NCBI RefSeq assembly: GCF_024355225.1
Contig: NZ_VCNH01000008.1
Span: 2,852,001-2,916,000, forward strand
Direction: 5' to 3'
DNA length: 64,000 bases
DNA from: Roseovarius sp. M141
GTDB taxonomy: Bacteria; Pseudomonadota; Alphaproteobacteria; Rhodobacterales; Rhodobacteraceae
Below, in pieces: positions 17,379 to 26,842 of this stretch; within the stretch, counting starts at the first letter, position 1; every line of letters begins with the position of its first letter. The notes under the pieces are model-generated. The model worked only from the letters and a program-made list of their open reading frames with translations, was not told the DNA's origin and did not search any database. The position numbers and the translations under genes are program-made.

Positions 17379-19022
17379 TTATTCGTCCCAGTAGTAGGCG
17401 GCGGCATTCCAGGTATCGATCTTGACGTTGATGTTCGGAACGACGCCCTCGATGCCGTCTTTGCGGCCGCGCACTGTCGCGTATTGGAAGATCGGGAGGA
17501 TCACCAGATCGTCACGGATCACTTCCTGCACCTTCATGTAGACTTCCTTGCGCGCCACGGGATCAAAAATCTGTACGCCCTCTTCGAGCAGTTCATCCAG
17601 TTCGGGGTTCTCGTACTGCGCATTGTTCGATCCGCGCCCGCTTTTGGCCGGGATTTCCCCGGAATGGAAACGCGCCGTCACATCGGGATCGGTTCCGCTG
17701 GTGAACACCAGGCCGACAATCACCGAATCGAACTTGGAATTGGTCCAGTATTCCCCCCACATGACCGCAGGCGGCAGGTTTTCAATCGTCAGCTCGACGC
17801 CGATCTGGGCCAGCGACTGCTGGATGAATTGTTGCGCCTGTTCGCGCAGATGGTTGCCCGACGTCGTCGAATTGCTGAATGACAGCTTCACACCATCCTT
17901 TTCGCGGATGCCGTCGGCCCCCGGCGCCCAGCCTGCGTCATCCAGAAGCTTGGCTGCCGTCTCCAGATTATACTCATGCGTGGGCAGGGCCGGGTTGTAG
18001 TAGTAGGACTGCTGCGGCAGGTAGCTTTCGGTCGGCGTGGGCAGGCCGTAGTAAAGCGCATCGATGATGGTCTGCTTATCCAGCGCGGCATACAGCGCCT
18101 CGCGCACCGCTTTGTCCTGAAGCTGCGGGCGCTCCATGTTGAACAGGATGCATTCAATGCTTGAGGTGGGCACGACCGTCACCACCCTGCCCGGCAGATC
18201 CTTGGCCTCGGCATAGTTGTCGGGGGAAATGTACTGCAGACCAATGATGTCGATGTCGCCGCTTTTGAACTGGGTATAAAGAACGGTCAGATCGGGGATG
18301 TACTTGTAGATCAGCCGCTCGATATACGGCCCCTCCCTGAAATAGTCCGGGTTGGCCACCAGTTCGATGTGATCGCCCGCGATCCGCTTGCCCCACTTGA
18401 ACGCCCCGGTGCCGACGGGCGCCTGATTGAACGGTGCGGTGTTGCGGTCGGCCTCGGGCTCCAGAATATGCTTGGGCAAGATCATCGTCTCGGCAAGGAT
18501 CGACATGTAGGGCGCGAAGGGTTCGTCCATCCGCCACGTGATTTCGGTCGGGGAAACGACGGTGATATCGCGCACCAGATTGTGCCCCAGAGTCCGCCAG
18601 CTGCGGAAATCGGGATCGACGATCAGCTCTAGCGTGAATTTCACATCCTCGGCGGTAAAGGGTTCGCCGTCATGCCATTTCACATCGTCGCGTAGCTTGA
18701 TCCGCCATTGCAGGCCATCCTCGGAAATGCCGCCATTTTCGACGGACGGCACCTCGGCGGCCAGAATGGGGACGGACTCGCCCTCGGGGTTGACCCTGAT
18801 CAGCGCATCGAAGATCGACAGCATCACGCCTTCATCCACCTCGGCGCGCGGCATCAGCGGGTTGAACACCGTCGGCTCCTGGCTGAAGCCGACGACGATC
18901 TGACCCGTGGGGGTTTCCGGGGCAGCGGCAAAGCCGGGTTTACCCAGCAGGTTGGGGGCCAAAAGCCCAGTCGCAGCAAGCATCCCAAGTGTCTGGCGCC
19001 GTGTCGGTTTTGCAAATGTCAT
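17379..19022 (-). CDS. ABC transporter substrate-binding protein, family 5 (peptide/opine/nickel type), Tat-exported
   Basis: 547 aa, SBP_bac_5 family. The N-terminus TRRQTLGMLAATGLLAPN is a twin-arginine signal, cleaved near GFAAA. The mature domain has the typical QEPTVFNPLMPR start, LRDDVKWHDGEPFTAEDVKF (the family signature) and the C-terminal DDLVILPIFQYATVRGRKDG. It delivers ligand to the membrane permeases encoded downstream. Operon order is ATPase, binding protein, permease B, permease C. The ligand cannot be assigned; the adjacent amine-oxidase-like and M20 peptidase genes suggest a peptide-like or gamma-glutamyl compound, as inference only. Confidence 0.93.
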   Translation of the reverse strand: MTFAKPTRRQTLGMLAATGLLAPNLLGKPGFAAAPETPTGQIVVGFSQEPTVFNPLMPRAEVDEGVMLSIFDALIRVNPEGESVPILAAEVPSVENGGISEDGLQWRIKLRDDVKWHDGEPFTAEDVKFTLELIVDPDFRSWRTLGHNLVRDITVVSPTEITWRMDEPFAPYMSILAETMILPKHILEPEADRNTAPFNQAPVGTGAFKWGKRIAGDHIELVANPDYFREGPYIERLIYKYIPDLTVLYTQFKSGDIDIIGLQYISPDNYAEAKDLPGRVVTVVPTSSIECILFNMERPQLQDKAVREALYAALDKQTIIDALYYGLPTPTESYLPQQSYYYNPALPTHEYNLETAAKLLDDAGWAPGADGIREKDGVKLSFSNSTTSGNHLREQAQQFIQQSLAQIGVELTIENLPPAVMWGEYWTNSKFDSVIVGLVFTSGTDPDVTARFHSGEIPAKSGRGSNNAQYENPELDELLEEGVQIFDPVARKEVYMKVQEVIRDDLVILPIFQYATVRGRKDGIEGVVPNINVKIDTWNAAAYYWDE

Positions 19023-19042
19023 TGTTATTTCTCCCTGTTTTA

Positions 19043-20692
19043 TTACGCGGTACGCTCGGTCCGGTTTTCACCGGGGATCGCTGCGACCAATTGCTGCGTA
19101 TAGGCATTCTGCGGTGCGTGAAAAATCTGCGATGGCGGGCCGACCTCGACGATAATGCCGTTCTGCATCACCACGATATCGTCGCAGACCTGACTGGCGA
19201 CGCGCAGATCATGGGTGATAAAGAACATCGCCACCTGCGTTTCGCTCTGGATCTGGTTCAGCAACTCAAGGATCTGCGCCTGAATGGATACGTCCAGCGC
19301 CGATACCGCCTCGTCCGCGATCAGCAGGTCGGGATCGAACATCAGGGCGCGCGCGATGCCCACCCGTTGGCGCTGGCCGCCGGAAAATTCGTGGGGATAG
19401 CGCCCGTATGCACCGGCATCAAGGCCCACACGCTCAAGGATCTGCATGGCTTTCTTGCGCGCCTCGGCACGGCCCATGCCTTGGGCAATCGGGCCGACCG
19501 TGATGATATGACCAATGGTTGAGCGCGGGTTGAGCGACGCGAAAGGATCCTGAAAGATCATCTGGATCTTCGGGCGCATCGGGCGGAATTCGCTTTCCTT
19601 CATCGGGGCAATGTCCGTGCCGCGATAGATCATCTTGCCGCTGTCGCTTTCCATCAGCTTGATAAGGAGCCGCCCCAGCGACGTCTTGCCCGATCCGCTT
19701 TCACCCACCACACCAAGGGTCCGGCCCTTGCGCAGCACGAAATTCGCATCCTGCACCGCGACCACGACGCGTTCCTTGCTGAACCAGCCGCCGCCGCTAC
19801 GATAGGTCTTGTTCAACCCCTCGACCGTCAGAACGGTATCGTCGTCGACCTGCGCGGTCCCAGCACCGCGGTCGGAATTCCTCAGGCCGGGAACCGCTGC
19901 AATCAGGCGTTTAGTATAGGAGTGCTGCGGCGCCCCGAACAACTCATCGGCGCTGGCCTGTTCGACGATAAGACCCTTTTCCATCACGATAACACGATCC
20001 GCGATTTCGGCCACGACGCCAAAATCATGGGTGATGAACATCACGCTCATTCCCTTGCGGCGCTGAATATCGCGGATCAGCTCAAGGATCTGCGCCTGTG
20101 TCGTGACATCCAGCGCGGTCGTCGGCTCATCCGCGATCAAAATCGTCGGCTCCAGCGCCAGCGCCATCGCGATCATCACCCGCTGACGCTGCCCACCCGA
20201 CAGGCGGAATGGATACTGGTCCATCATCAGCTTGGGTTCGGGCAGTCCGACCTCTTCAAGCAGCTCCAATGCGCGCGCCGCCTGCGATTGCGGTGTGCCC
20301 TCGTCATGCACGGCCATCACCTCGATCACCTGATCGCCGACCGTCATCAAGGGGTTCAGCGCCGACAAGGGATCCTGAAAGATCATCGAGACGACCCGCC
20401 CGCGCAACTCGCGCAGGCCTGCCGCGTCCTCTTTCAGCAGGTCCCTGCCCTCGAACATGATCTGGCCCGACGACACGTCGATGACGCTGGGCAGCAGACC
20501 CATCACGGCGTTGGCAGTGACCGATTTTCCAGAGCCGGATTCGCCGATGACGCACAGAATCTGGCCGCGCGGCAGATCAAAGGACACATCCTTGACCGCA
20601 TGCCTGCGCTCCATCCCGCGCGGAAGGTCGACCGTCAGATTGCGCACCGACAGCACCGCGTCACCGCTGTCGCCTTGTGGGTTCACCCGCAT
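19043..20692 (-). CDS. ABC transporter ATPase, two nucleotide-binding domains fused (DppD-DppF type)
   Basis: 549 aa. NBD1 (about 10-265) has Walker A GESGSGKSVTANAV, signature LSGGQRQRV and Walker B LIADEPTTALDV. NBD2 (about 285-545) has GESGSGKTSLGR, FSGGQRQRV and LIADEAVSALDV, the latter with DEA in place of DEP. Each half ends with the oligopeptide-transporter C-terminal extension. One polypeptide thus replaces the separate DppD and DppF subunits. It is the first gene of the leftward operon; ATG at 20692 is 146 bp from the divergent regulator, with an operator-like palindrome between. Confidence 0.94.
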   Translation of the reverse strand: MRVNPQGDSGDAVLSVRNLTVDLPRGMERRHAVKDVSFDLPRGQILCVIGESGSGKSVTANAVMGLLPSVIDVSSGQIMFEGRDLLKEDAAGLRELRGRVVSMIFQDPLSALNPLMTVGDQVIEVMAVHDEGTPQSQAARALELLEEVGLPEPKLMMDQYPFRLSGGQRQRVMIAMALALEPTILIADEPTTALDVTTQAQILELIRDIQRRKGMSVMFITHDFGVVAEIADRVIVMEKGLIVEQASADELFGAPQHSYTKRLIAAVPGLRNSDRGAGTAQVDDDTVLTVEGLNKTYRSGGGWFSKERVVVAVQDANFVLRKGRTLGVVGESGSGKTSLGRLLIKLMESDSGKMIYRGTDIAPMKESEFRPMRPKIQMIFQDPFASLNPRSTIGHIITVGPIAQGMGRAEARKKAMQILERVGLDAGAYGRYPHEFSGGQRQRVGIARALMFDPDLLIADEAVSALDVSIQAQILELLNQIQSETQVAMFFITHDLRVASQVCDDIVVMQNGIIVEVGPPSQIFHAPQNAYTQQLVAAIPGENRTERTA

Positions 20693-20711
20693 TTTGACCC
20701 CGCCCCGGTAA

Positions 20712-20747
20712 TTTCAATATTGAACATACTGTGCGGATATATTGAAA
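20712..20747. promoter_or_regulatory. Candidate operator TTTCAATAT-N18-ATATTGAAA
   Basis: Two 9-bp inverted arms (20712-20720 and 20739-20747) in the AT-rich divergent promoter between the ABC operon and the XRE-cupin gene. The left arm overlaps the small palindrome CAATATTG. The position suggests binding by the adjacent regulator and control of both transcripts. Confidence 0.55.
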
Positions 20748-20838
20748 GCACCGACACCCAACGGCAAGGTTTATCTGCAAAACGGCGTAAGATTTCTTGA
20801 AAGCCAGCGAAAAATCTTTCACTACTGAACGCGTTCAT

Positions 20839-21468
20839 ATGCCGGATAATGCCACAGGGCTGCCCATGACAGATCACGACACGTCCGAATCCACCGATGA
20901 CGCTGACCACAAGATTGGGGCCACGTTCCGCAGGTTGCGGCAGGACCGGGGCATGTCCCTGCGGGAGTTGGCCGACATGTCCGGTGTGTCGGTCGGAATG
21001 ATCAGCCAGATCGAGCGCGATCTGGCCAATCCGTCGATGCGGGTTCTGACGGCGCTGCGCCGCGCCCTGAACATTCCGATGCAGTCGATGTTCAATGACG
21101 ACCCGGCGGAAGGAGCCGACAATCCCCCCTTCGTGCGCCGGGCCGCAAGGCGGCCGCATATTGACCTTGGTCCATTGCAAAAGGAATTGCTGACGTCAGG
21201 CGGCAACCACAATCTTCAGATTATGATCCTGACCATCGCGCCGGGCGGTACGTCGGGCCAGACCGCGCTGAGCTATCCCGCGGAGAAGGGCGGCCTTGTG
21301 CTGGAGGGTGAGTTGACCCTGAGCGTGGACAATTGCGATGCGCGGCTGGCGGAGGGGGACAGCTTTGTTTTCGACAGCGCGCTATCGCATGGATTTCGCA
21401 ACGACAGCGACCGACCTGCACGGATCCTCTGGGTCATCGGCGCAGTGCAGTTCGACCGGCATCTTTAA
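20839..21468 (+). CDS. XRE-family regulator with cupin sensor domain
   Basis: 209 aa from ATG 20839 (ATG 20866 is an alternative; neither has a good ribosome-binding site). The N-terminal helix-turn-helix (FRRLRQDRGMSLRELADMSG, VSVGMISQIERDLANPS) is followed by a C-terminal cupin_2 barrel (IAPGGTSGQTALSYPAEKGG, LVLEGELTLSVD, FDSALSHGFRN). This is the PuuR/SutR-like architecture used to sense small metabolites. It is divergent from the ABC importer and only 43 bp upstream of the FAD oxidase gene, so it probably controls both. Confidence 0.9.
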   Translation: MPDNATGLPMTDHDTSESTDDADHKIGATFRRLRQDRGMSLRELADMSGVSVGMISQIERDLANPSMRVLTALRRALNIPMQSMFNDDPAEGADNPPFVRRAARRPHIDLGPLQKELLTSGGNHNLQIMILTIAPGGTSGQTALSYPAEKGGLVLEGELTLSVDNCDARLAEGDSFVFDSALSHGFRNDSDRPARILWVIGAVQFDRHL

Positions 21469-21511
21469 CGCAGCACTTGGCCCCGGCGCCATCAATAAGA
21501 AAGGTGGCTGA

Positions 21512-22822
21512 ATGCCCCGCGAACACCGCCCCCTCAAGACCACCCCCTATTGGTGGGAGGACGCCCCGGTGCAGCCCCTGCCAGAGGTGCCGCTGGAGCA
21601 GAAGGTTGACGTCGCCATCGTGGGCGCGGGATATACCGGCCTGAGCGCCGCGTTGACGCTGGTGCGCGCGGGCCGGTCTGTCGCGGTCTTCGACCGCCAG
21701 CACCCCGGCGAAGGCGCGTCGTCGCGCAATGGCGGCATTACCAGTGGCAATATCCGGCTGGACCACGCGACCCTGCTGCGAAAATTCGGCAATGACCGCA
21801 CAATCGCCATCGAGGCGGAAGGAAAGCTGGCGCGCCAGCATCTGTATGATCTGATCGCGGGCGAAGGCATCGATTGTGACCTACAGCCCGTTGGCCGCTT
21901 CACCGGCACGCTCGGGGCTGAGGATTACGACAGCAACGCGCGTAGCGCCGAACATCTGCATCGCACATTGGGCATTGAATCCTTCGCCGTGCCACGTAGC
22001 GAGCAGCGCGACTATATCGGTAGTGATTATTTCCATGGCGGCACGGTCCGCATGGATATCAGCGGGCTTCATCCGGCGAAATTCATCGCGGAATTACTGC
22101 GCTTGGTTCAGGCCGCCGGGATTACCGTCTACGCCGATACGGCCGTTGAAAAAATTGAACAGGACGCCAGCGGATACAGCGTCACCACCGCGCGCGGCAA
22201 GCTGAGCGCGCGGCAGGTGATGATTTGCACCAACGGCTATACTGACCGGATGGACCCGTGGCTGCGCCGACGCATCGTGCCCGTTCGCAGCCGCATGATC
22301 GCAACCGCAGTGCTGCCCGCAGATCTGATGGCTGAGCTCACGCCCAAACGCATGATGATGTGCGACACGCGTACGCTGGGTTTCTATTTCCGTCCATCGC
22401 CTGACGGCAGGCGGATTCTGTTTGGTGGGCGCGACGGGACCAATCTCGACGATCCGACCAAACCGGTCGCGTATCTGCGCGAGAATATGCTGTCCATTTT
22501 TCCGCAGCTGGATCAGACGCCGATCACCCATACCTGGTTTGGCCACGTCGCCATGCAGCGCGACATGATCCCGCGCATTTTCGAACGCGACGGCATGATT
22601 TATGCGACCGGGTTTTGCGGGTCAGGCGTGGTCTGGGCGCCGTGGATCGCACGCAAGGCCGCGCAAAAGCTGCTGGGAAACGCGAACGAGGCACCGTCAG
22701 CCTTTGATTTCCGCGCACCCGCACCGGTACCGTTTTACAACGGCAAGCCGTGGTTCATGCCCTTCTTCATGGCGCAATACAGGATGCGGGACCGTATAAA
22801 AATGCGCCGTGCAGGGCGATGA
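21512..22822 (+). CDS. FAD-dependent oxidoreductase, DAO/gamma-glutamylputrescine oxidase-like
   Basis: 436-aa amine/amino-acid oxidase-fold enzyme. It has the N-terminal PYWWEDAPVQP segment typical of PuuB-like proteins, the dinucleotide-binding VAIVGAGYTGLSAAL, then ASSRNGGITSGN at the flavin site, and the C-terminal GFCGSGVVWAPWIARKAAQ. It probably oxidises a secondary or primary amine imported by the adjacent ABC system; the actual substrate is not inferable. ATG 21512 follows AAGGTGG. Probably co-transcribed with the XRE-cupin gene. Confidence 0.87.
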   Translation: MPREHRPLKTTPYWWEDAPVQPLPEVPLEQKVDVAIVGAGYTGLSAALTLVRAGRSVAVFDRQHPGEGASSRNGGITSGNIRLDHATLLRKFGNDRTIAIEAEGKLARQHLYDLIAGEGIDCDLQPVGRFTGTLGAEDYDSNARSAEHLHRTLGIESFAVPRSEQRDYIGSDYFHGGTVRMDISGLHPAKFIAELLRLVQAAGITVYADTAVEKIEQDASGYSVTTARGKLSARQVMICTNGYTDRMDPWLRRRIVPVRSRMIATAVLPADLMAELTPKRMMMCDTRTLGFYFRPSPDGRRILFGGRDGTNLDDPTKPVAYLRENMLSIFPQLDQTPITHTWFGHVAMQRDMIPRIFERDGMIYATGFCGSGVVWAPWIARKAAQKLLGNANEAPSAFDFRAPAPVPFYNGKPWFMPFFMAQYRMRDRIKMRRAGR

Positions 22823-22863
22823 AGCTGTAGGGAGCAGTCGACCCAGCCGTGCCGCAACGCCGC

Positions 22864-24231
22864 CTAGATCTTTGTCAAAGCGTCCAGTACGCGAACCCAA
22901 CTGCGGATACCTTTGTGAAAGCCCCCCACGTCGTATTTTTCGTTGGAGGATTGGATAGCGTCATCGGCGATGAGCATGGCCTCCACCCCCAAAATCTCCT
23001 TTAAGAAACCGGCGATGGGAATTGAGCCGCCCATGCCGCAGAACACGGCGGCGCGGTTCCATTCCTCGGTCAACGCGCTGCGAGCGGCAGAGAATTCGGG
23101 CCGGGAAATGTCCATCACGGCGGCGCGGGAGCCTCCTGACATTTTGCTCCATGTGATCTTGGCGTCCGTTAAAAGCCGCGCTTCGATATGGGCGCGGATC
23201 GACTCGCGTACATGGGCCGGATCCATGTCACCGACAAGGCGACAGGTGATCTTGCAATGCGCCTGCGAAGGAATCACGGTTTTGGACCCGTCCCCCTGAT
23301 TGCCCCCCATAGACCGTTGATTTCCAGCGTTGGGCGCGCCCATTGCTGTTCGAGCACGGAATAGCCCTGTTCGCCGTGTCCAATGGTGTAGCCGACCGAG
23401 TTGAGGTAGGTTTTCTCGTCAAAGCCCGAGTTCTTCCACTGGGAAAGCAGATCGGCGGGAACCTCTTGTACGCCCTCGTAAAAACCCATCCACCGCGACA
23501 CGGCCCGTTTCATCGTGCAAGGACGCGATGATGCGGGACATCTCGCGCAGAGGGTTGAGGCCGGGGCCACCGTAGCGGCCTGAGTGCAGATCGATGTCGG
23601 GGCCGGTGACTGTGAATTCCAGCTTGCACACTCCGCGCAATTGCGAGGCGATGGACGGCACACCCGGAGAGACCATGGACGTGTCACAGATGAGGGCGAT
23701 GTCGCAGGTAAGCTCCTTGACGGTGGCTTTCATGAAGGCGATGAGCGAAGGGGAGCCGGATTCTTTATCGCCCTCAAAGAAAAACGTGATGCGGCAGGGA
23801 AGCGCGCCACGCTCCGCCTTCCAGGCACGGCAGGCTTCGACAAAAGTCATCAATTGACCCTTGTCATCCGCGGCGCCACGACCGCGGATGACGCGGCCGT
23901 TGGGGATATCTTCAATCTCGGGCTCGAAAGGTGGGGAGTTCCACAGATCGAGCGGATCGACGGGCTGCACATCATAGTGACCATAAAACAAAAGCTGCGG
24001 CCCGCTCTCTCCGACATGGCCGACAACCATGGGATGGCCCGGTGTAGACCTCTTTTCGGCGGTGGCGCCCAGCGATTGCAGATCCGCCACCAGCCAATCG
24101 GCGGTCGCAGCGCATTCGGCCTTGTAGGCAGGGCCGGTCGAGATGGGTTGGATGCGTAGCAGACCCATCAGGCGATCAATCGCGGCGGGCAGGTCTGCAT
24201 CTATCCGGTCCAGAACGGAACCAATGGGCAT
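22864..24231 (-). pseudogene. M20-family dipeptidase, two frameshifts
   Basis: Homology to M20 zinc peptidases runs end to end but in three frames. Frame 1 (24231 to about 23485) has LLFYGHYDVQPVDP, GRGAADDKGQLM, FEGDKESGSP (catalytic Glu) and DIDLHSGRYGG. Frame 2 has GFYEGVQEVPADLL and EQQWARPTLEINGLWG. Frame 3 (about 23305-22864) has GDGSKTVIPSQAHCKITCRL and FCGMGGSIPIAGFLKEILG. The breaks coincide with a five-T run (minus strand; 23480-23484) and a six-G run (23303-23308), each needing one base. Metal and catalytic residues are otherwise intact, so the decay is recent or the indels are sequencing errors. Confidence 0.85.
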
Positions 24232-24268
24232 GAGGCGATCCTTGATATTTCAGGAAGGGACTCAGATT

Positions 24269-25158
24269 TCAAATCCTGCGGTGCGGGATCGTGTTGGCGT
24301 AGGTTTTGAGCATTTGCAGATGCCGGTCCGCCCGCTGTAGCGCGTCCAGCGCCGCGTGCCGGTCGTTGTCCGCAATCAGCCCGCACAATACTTCCGAGAT
24401 TGCAAGGGCGGGGGTCAGCGTGTGGAAAAACGTCTGGCTCTCGATCGAGAACAGGATGGACACTTCGGAAATGGCGATGAGGGGGGAAACTTCGCTGTCG
24501 GTGATGGAGACGACAGTCATGCCCTTTGCGCGCGCCAGATCGGCCAGTTCAAGCGTCTGGACGCAATAGGGACTGACCGAGATCGCAAGTAGAACATCCT
24601 GCGCATCTGACCGCAAAAGCCCATCCGCACCGGTACTTAAGCAGGGCCGTCAAGATGAACGGTCTTTTCGCCCAAAAGCGTCATGACATAGTGGAAATGC
24701 CACGCCACCGAGTGACAGGAGCGCAGCCCAAGCACATAGATCTTGTCGGCGCGGATCAGGTGGTCAGCCACCGCTTGCAGCCGGGCAAGCGATTGCGGCT
24801 CGCTTAACCGCGCGACCTGAGACGCGAGGCCTTGGAGCATCTGCTGGGCCAGCCCGCCCTGAGCGCCGGGCGCAGCAGTATCGCGCTCCCTCGCCCGCGC
24901 GGCAAAGCCATCGGCGCGAAGCCGGATTGCCTCGGAATAATGGGCGCGGATGTCCTCATACCCTGTCAGCCCAAGGAATTGAGCCAGGCGCGTCATCGTG
25001 GCAGGTTGCACCCCGGCACTGCGCGCCAGCCGCCTCATCGAGACCAGGGCCACCTCCTGCGGGTTTTCCAGCACATGCCGCGCTGCCAGTTGCAGTTGCG
25101 GCGACATGGCGTCGAATCGGGCAATGATCCTGTCGCTCAGGGACTCGCTTTGCAACAT
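24269..25158 (-). pseudogene. RpiR-family regulator, one frameshift
   Basis: N-terminal RpiR helix-turn-helix (MLQSESLSDRIIARFDAMSP, ALVSMRRLARSAGVQPATMT) and the first half of the SIS sugar-phosphate-type domain (KIYVLGLRSCHSVAWHFHYV) read to LDGPA and a TAA at about 24637. The SIS domain then continues in another frame (GADGLLRSDAQDVLLAISVS, TVVSITDSEVSPLI). One missing base would rejoin them. ATG 25156-25158 has GAGG seven bases upstream. It is upstream of the M20 gene on the same strand, with a 37-bp gap, suggesting a former regulator/peptidase unit. Confidence 0.83.
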
Positions 25159-25213
25159 TCGATTCACCTCTTTGCCTTTGATGCTTCCGCAGCTTTGTCA
25201 TGGAAGGAGGGGA

Positions 25214-25427
25214 TCACAATGCTTTTCCAGTAAACGTGCTGAAACGCCAGGTCTCGAAAGGTCTGAATGTATCAAGCCAGCACTGACGCCACCAATCGGC
25301 TCCATGCACCTGGAATACATTCTTTGCCAAATCGAGCCCGACCGTGATAATTTCCGACACGACCGCTCTCCTTTCTGGATCATTGCAGACCCACCTTGGC
25401 ACATCGATACCGCCGGAGGGCGGTTAC
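25214..25427 (-). mobile_element. Relic of an IS110-family element: transposase N-terminus and terminal end
   Basis: A short minus-strand frame from GTG 25358-25360 reads VSEIITVGLDLAKNVFQVHG, the first-Asp motif of IS110 transposases, then diverges and stops. Upstream of it is the terminal block CCTTGGCAC...GCCGGAGGGCGGTTAC, closely matching the same end of the element at 13325-14631. Its other end is lost, and the second IS110 element begins immediately to the right. Confidence 0.7.
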
Positions 25428-25432
25428 ATCAT

Positions 25433-26800
25433 GTGTGGGTAGCCCCGGTTTTTGCGTGGAAACGCTGCAGTTATAATCGTGCGATAGAATGCGTCCATGT
25501 GTCAGGCCTTTTCATGCAGACACTCATGTCTGAATGGCCGGTATGGGATCCGCAGGGCAGGTTCAAAACATCAAAACAAGCTCGAAGCTCTCCATGTAGT
25601 GCTGATTTTCCCGTCCCCGATCTGTTCGATCGTCTTCATATAGCTTTAGCTTCTCCCGCAATTTTCACAGCAGTGCCTCCGGCGTTGTCAGTGCGCCATA
25701 AGCGGTCCCCCTCGAAACTCTTCATCCTTCGTGATCATGGCCCACAGCGTGCGAGCCATTTTGTTGGCTAAAGCAATCGCCGCCAGCATTCGCGGCTTGC
25801 GGACCAGCATGCGACCGGGCCATGAGGTTTCTGCCGGAGGCCGCACTCTGGTCCCGGAGATTACGACCATCGCACCGATGATCAACAGGCGTCTGATGTC
25901 GCGCTGCCCGGACTTGCTTGTGCGCCCGAGCCTCTGCTTACCGCCGCTTGAGTGCTGTCGCGGAACCAGTCCCAGCCAAGCCGAGAAGTCACCGCCCCGT
26001 CGGTAATTCGCCATCGGTGGCGCGAACGCGGCCACCGCCATGGCGGTTACGGGACCTATCCCCGGCATCTTCTTCAAACAATGGACAATCGAACCCGAAA
26101 GATTCACCCTCAATCCGATCCATCAAACGCCGGGACTGAACACCTAGGGCGGCAGGAAAAATCCGCGATCTGATCGAAGCAAAGCTTCGCCATATGACGC
26201 ACCGATATCGGTAGTTCAGCAGCAATCTCGTCTGTCTCCAGTGCTGATTGCAACTTGTCGGTATTTTCTCGACCCCTGCCCGCTACGACGCCAAACTCAG
26301 CGAGACGGCTCCGCAGTGCGTTGATCGTTTGCCTCCGTTGCCCAATGAGCAGGTCTCTCAATCGGAAGATCATACCCAGGCTCTGCTGTTCCGGCGTCTT
26401 CATCTCGACAAACCGCATGGTTGGCCGACTGGCCGCCTCCACGATCTCCTCAACGTCTGCCATGCCGTTCTTCTGGTTCCTAACAAACGGCTTGACGAAA
26501 TTCGGTGCGATCATGCGCACGTCATGACCAAATCCTCCGAGCGTCCGGGCCCAATAATGGGCAGTAGCGCAGGCTTCCATTGCAACCTGGCAACGTGGAT
26601 GGCTTGCATAAACGCCAAGAACCGTTTGCGCGACAGCTTCTTGCGAAAGACAACTTCACCTTCCTCGGTCGCGCCATAAAGCTGAAATACCAGCTTGGCC
26701 AAATCAACCCCGATAATCGATACTTCCTTCATAGTCCCATCCTCCTGATCCAGTTCGGACCATATTGGCACAAGTGCCGTCAGGAGGGGCTACCCAACCC
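25433..26800 (-). mobile_element. IS110/IS1111-group insertion sequence, second copy
   Basis: 10-bp perfect subterminal inverted repeats GGGTAGCCCC (25437-25446) and complement (26786-26795). ATCAT occurs just outside both ends (25428-25432 and 26801-26805), a likely core or target duplication. It holds one broken transposase gene and about 240 bp of noncoding DNA (25447-25687) on the gene's 3' side. It is inserted against the end of the relic at 25214-25427, giving nested IS110-type copies. Confidence 0.72.
25688..26732 (-). pseudogene. IS110-family transposase, multiple frameshifts
   Basis: Begins MKEVSIIGVDLAKLVFQLYG. After one frame change it has MEACATAHYWA and RNQKNGMADVEEIV, where the first Asp of the usual KND..DA motif is Gly. 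After another it has KKMPGIGPVTAMAVAAFAPP, FSAWLGLVPRQHSSGGK and GQRDIRRLLIIGAM. The combination of frameshifts and a substituted catalytic position makes it dead. It is clearly related to, but distinct from, the transposase at 13597-14546. Confidence 0.82.
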
Positions 26801-26842
26801 ATCATCAAAGCCTTTCTGATCCCAGCAATATTCATATTTAAT

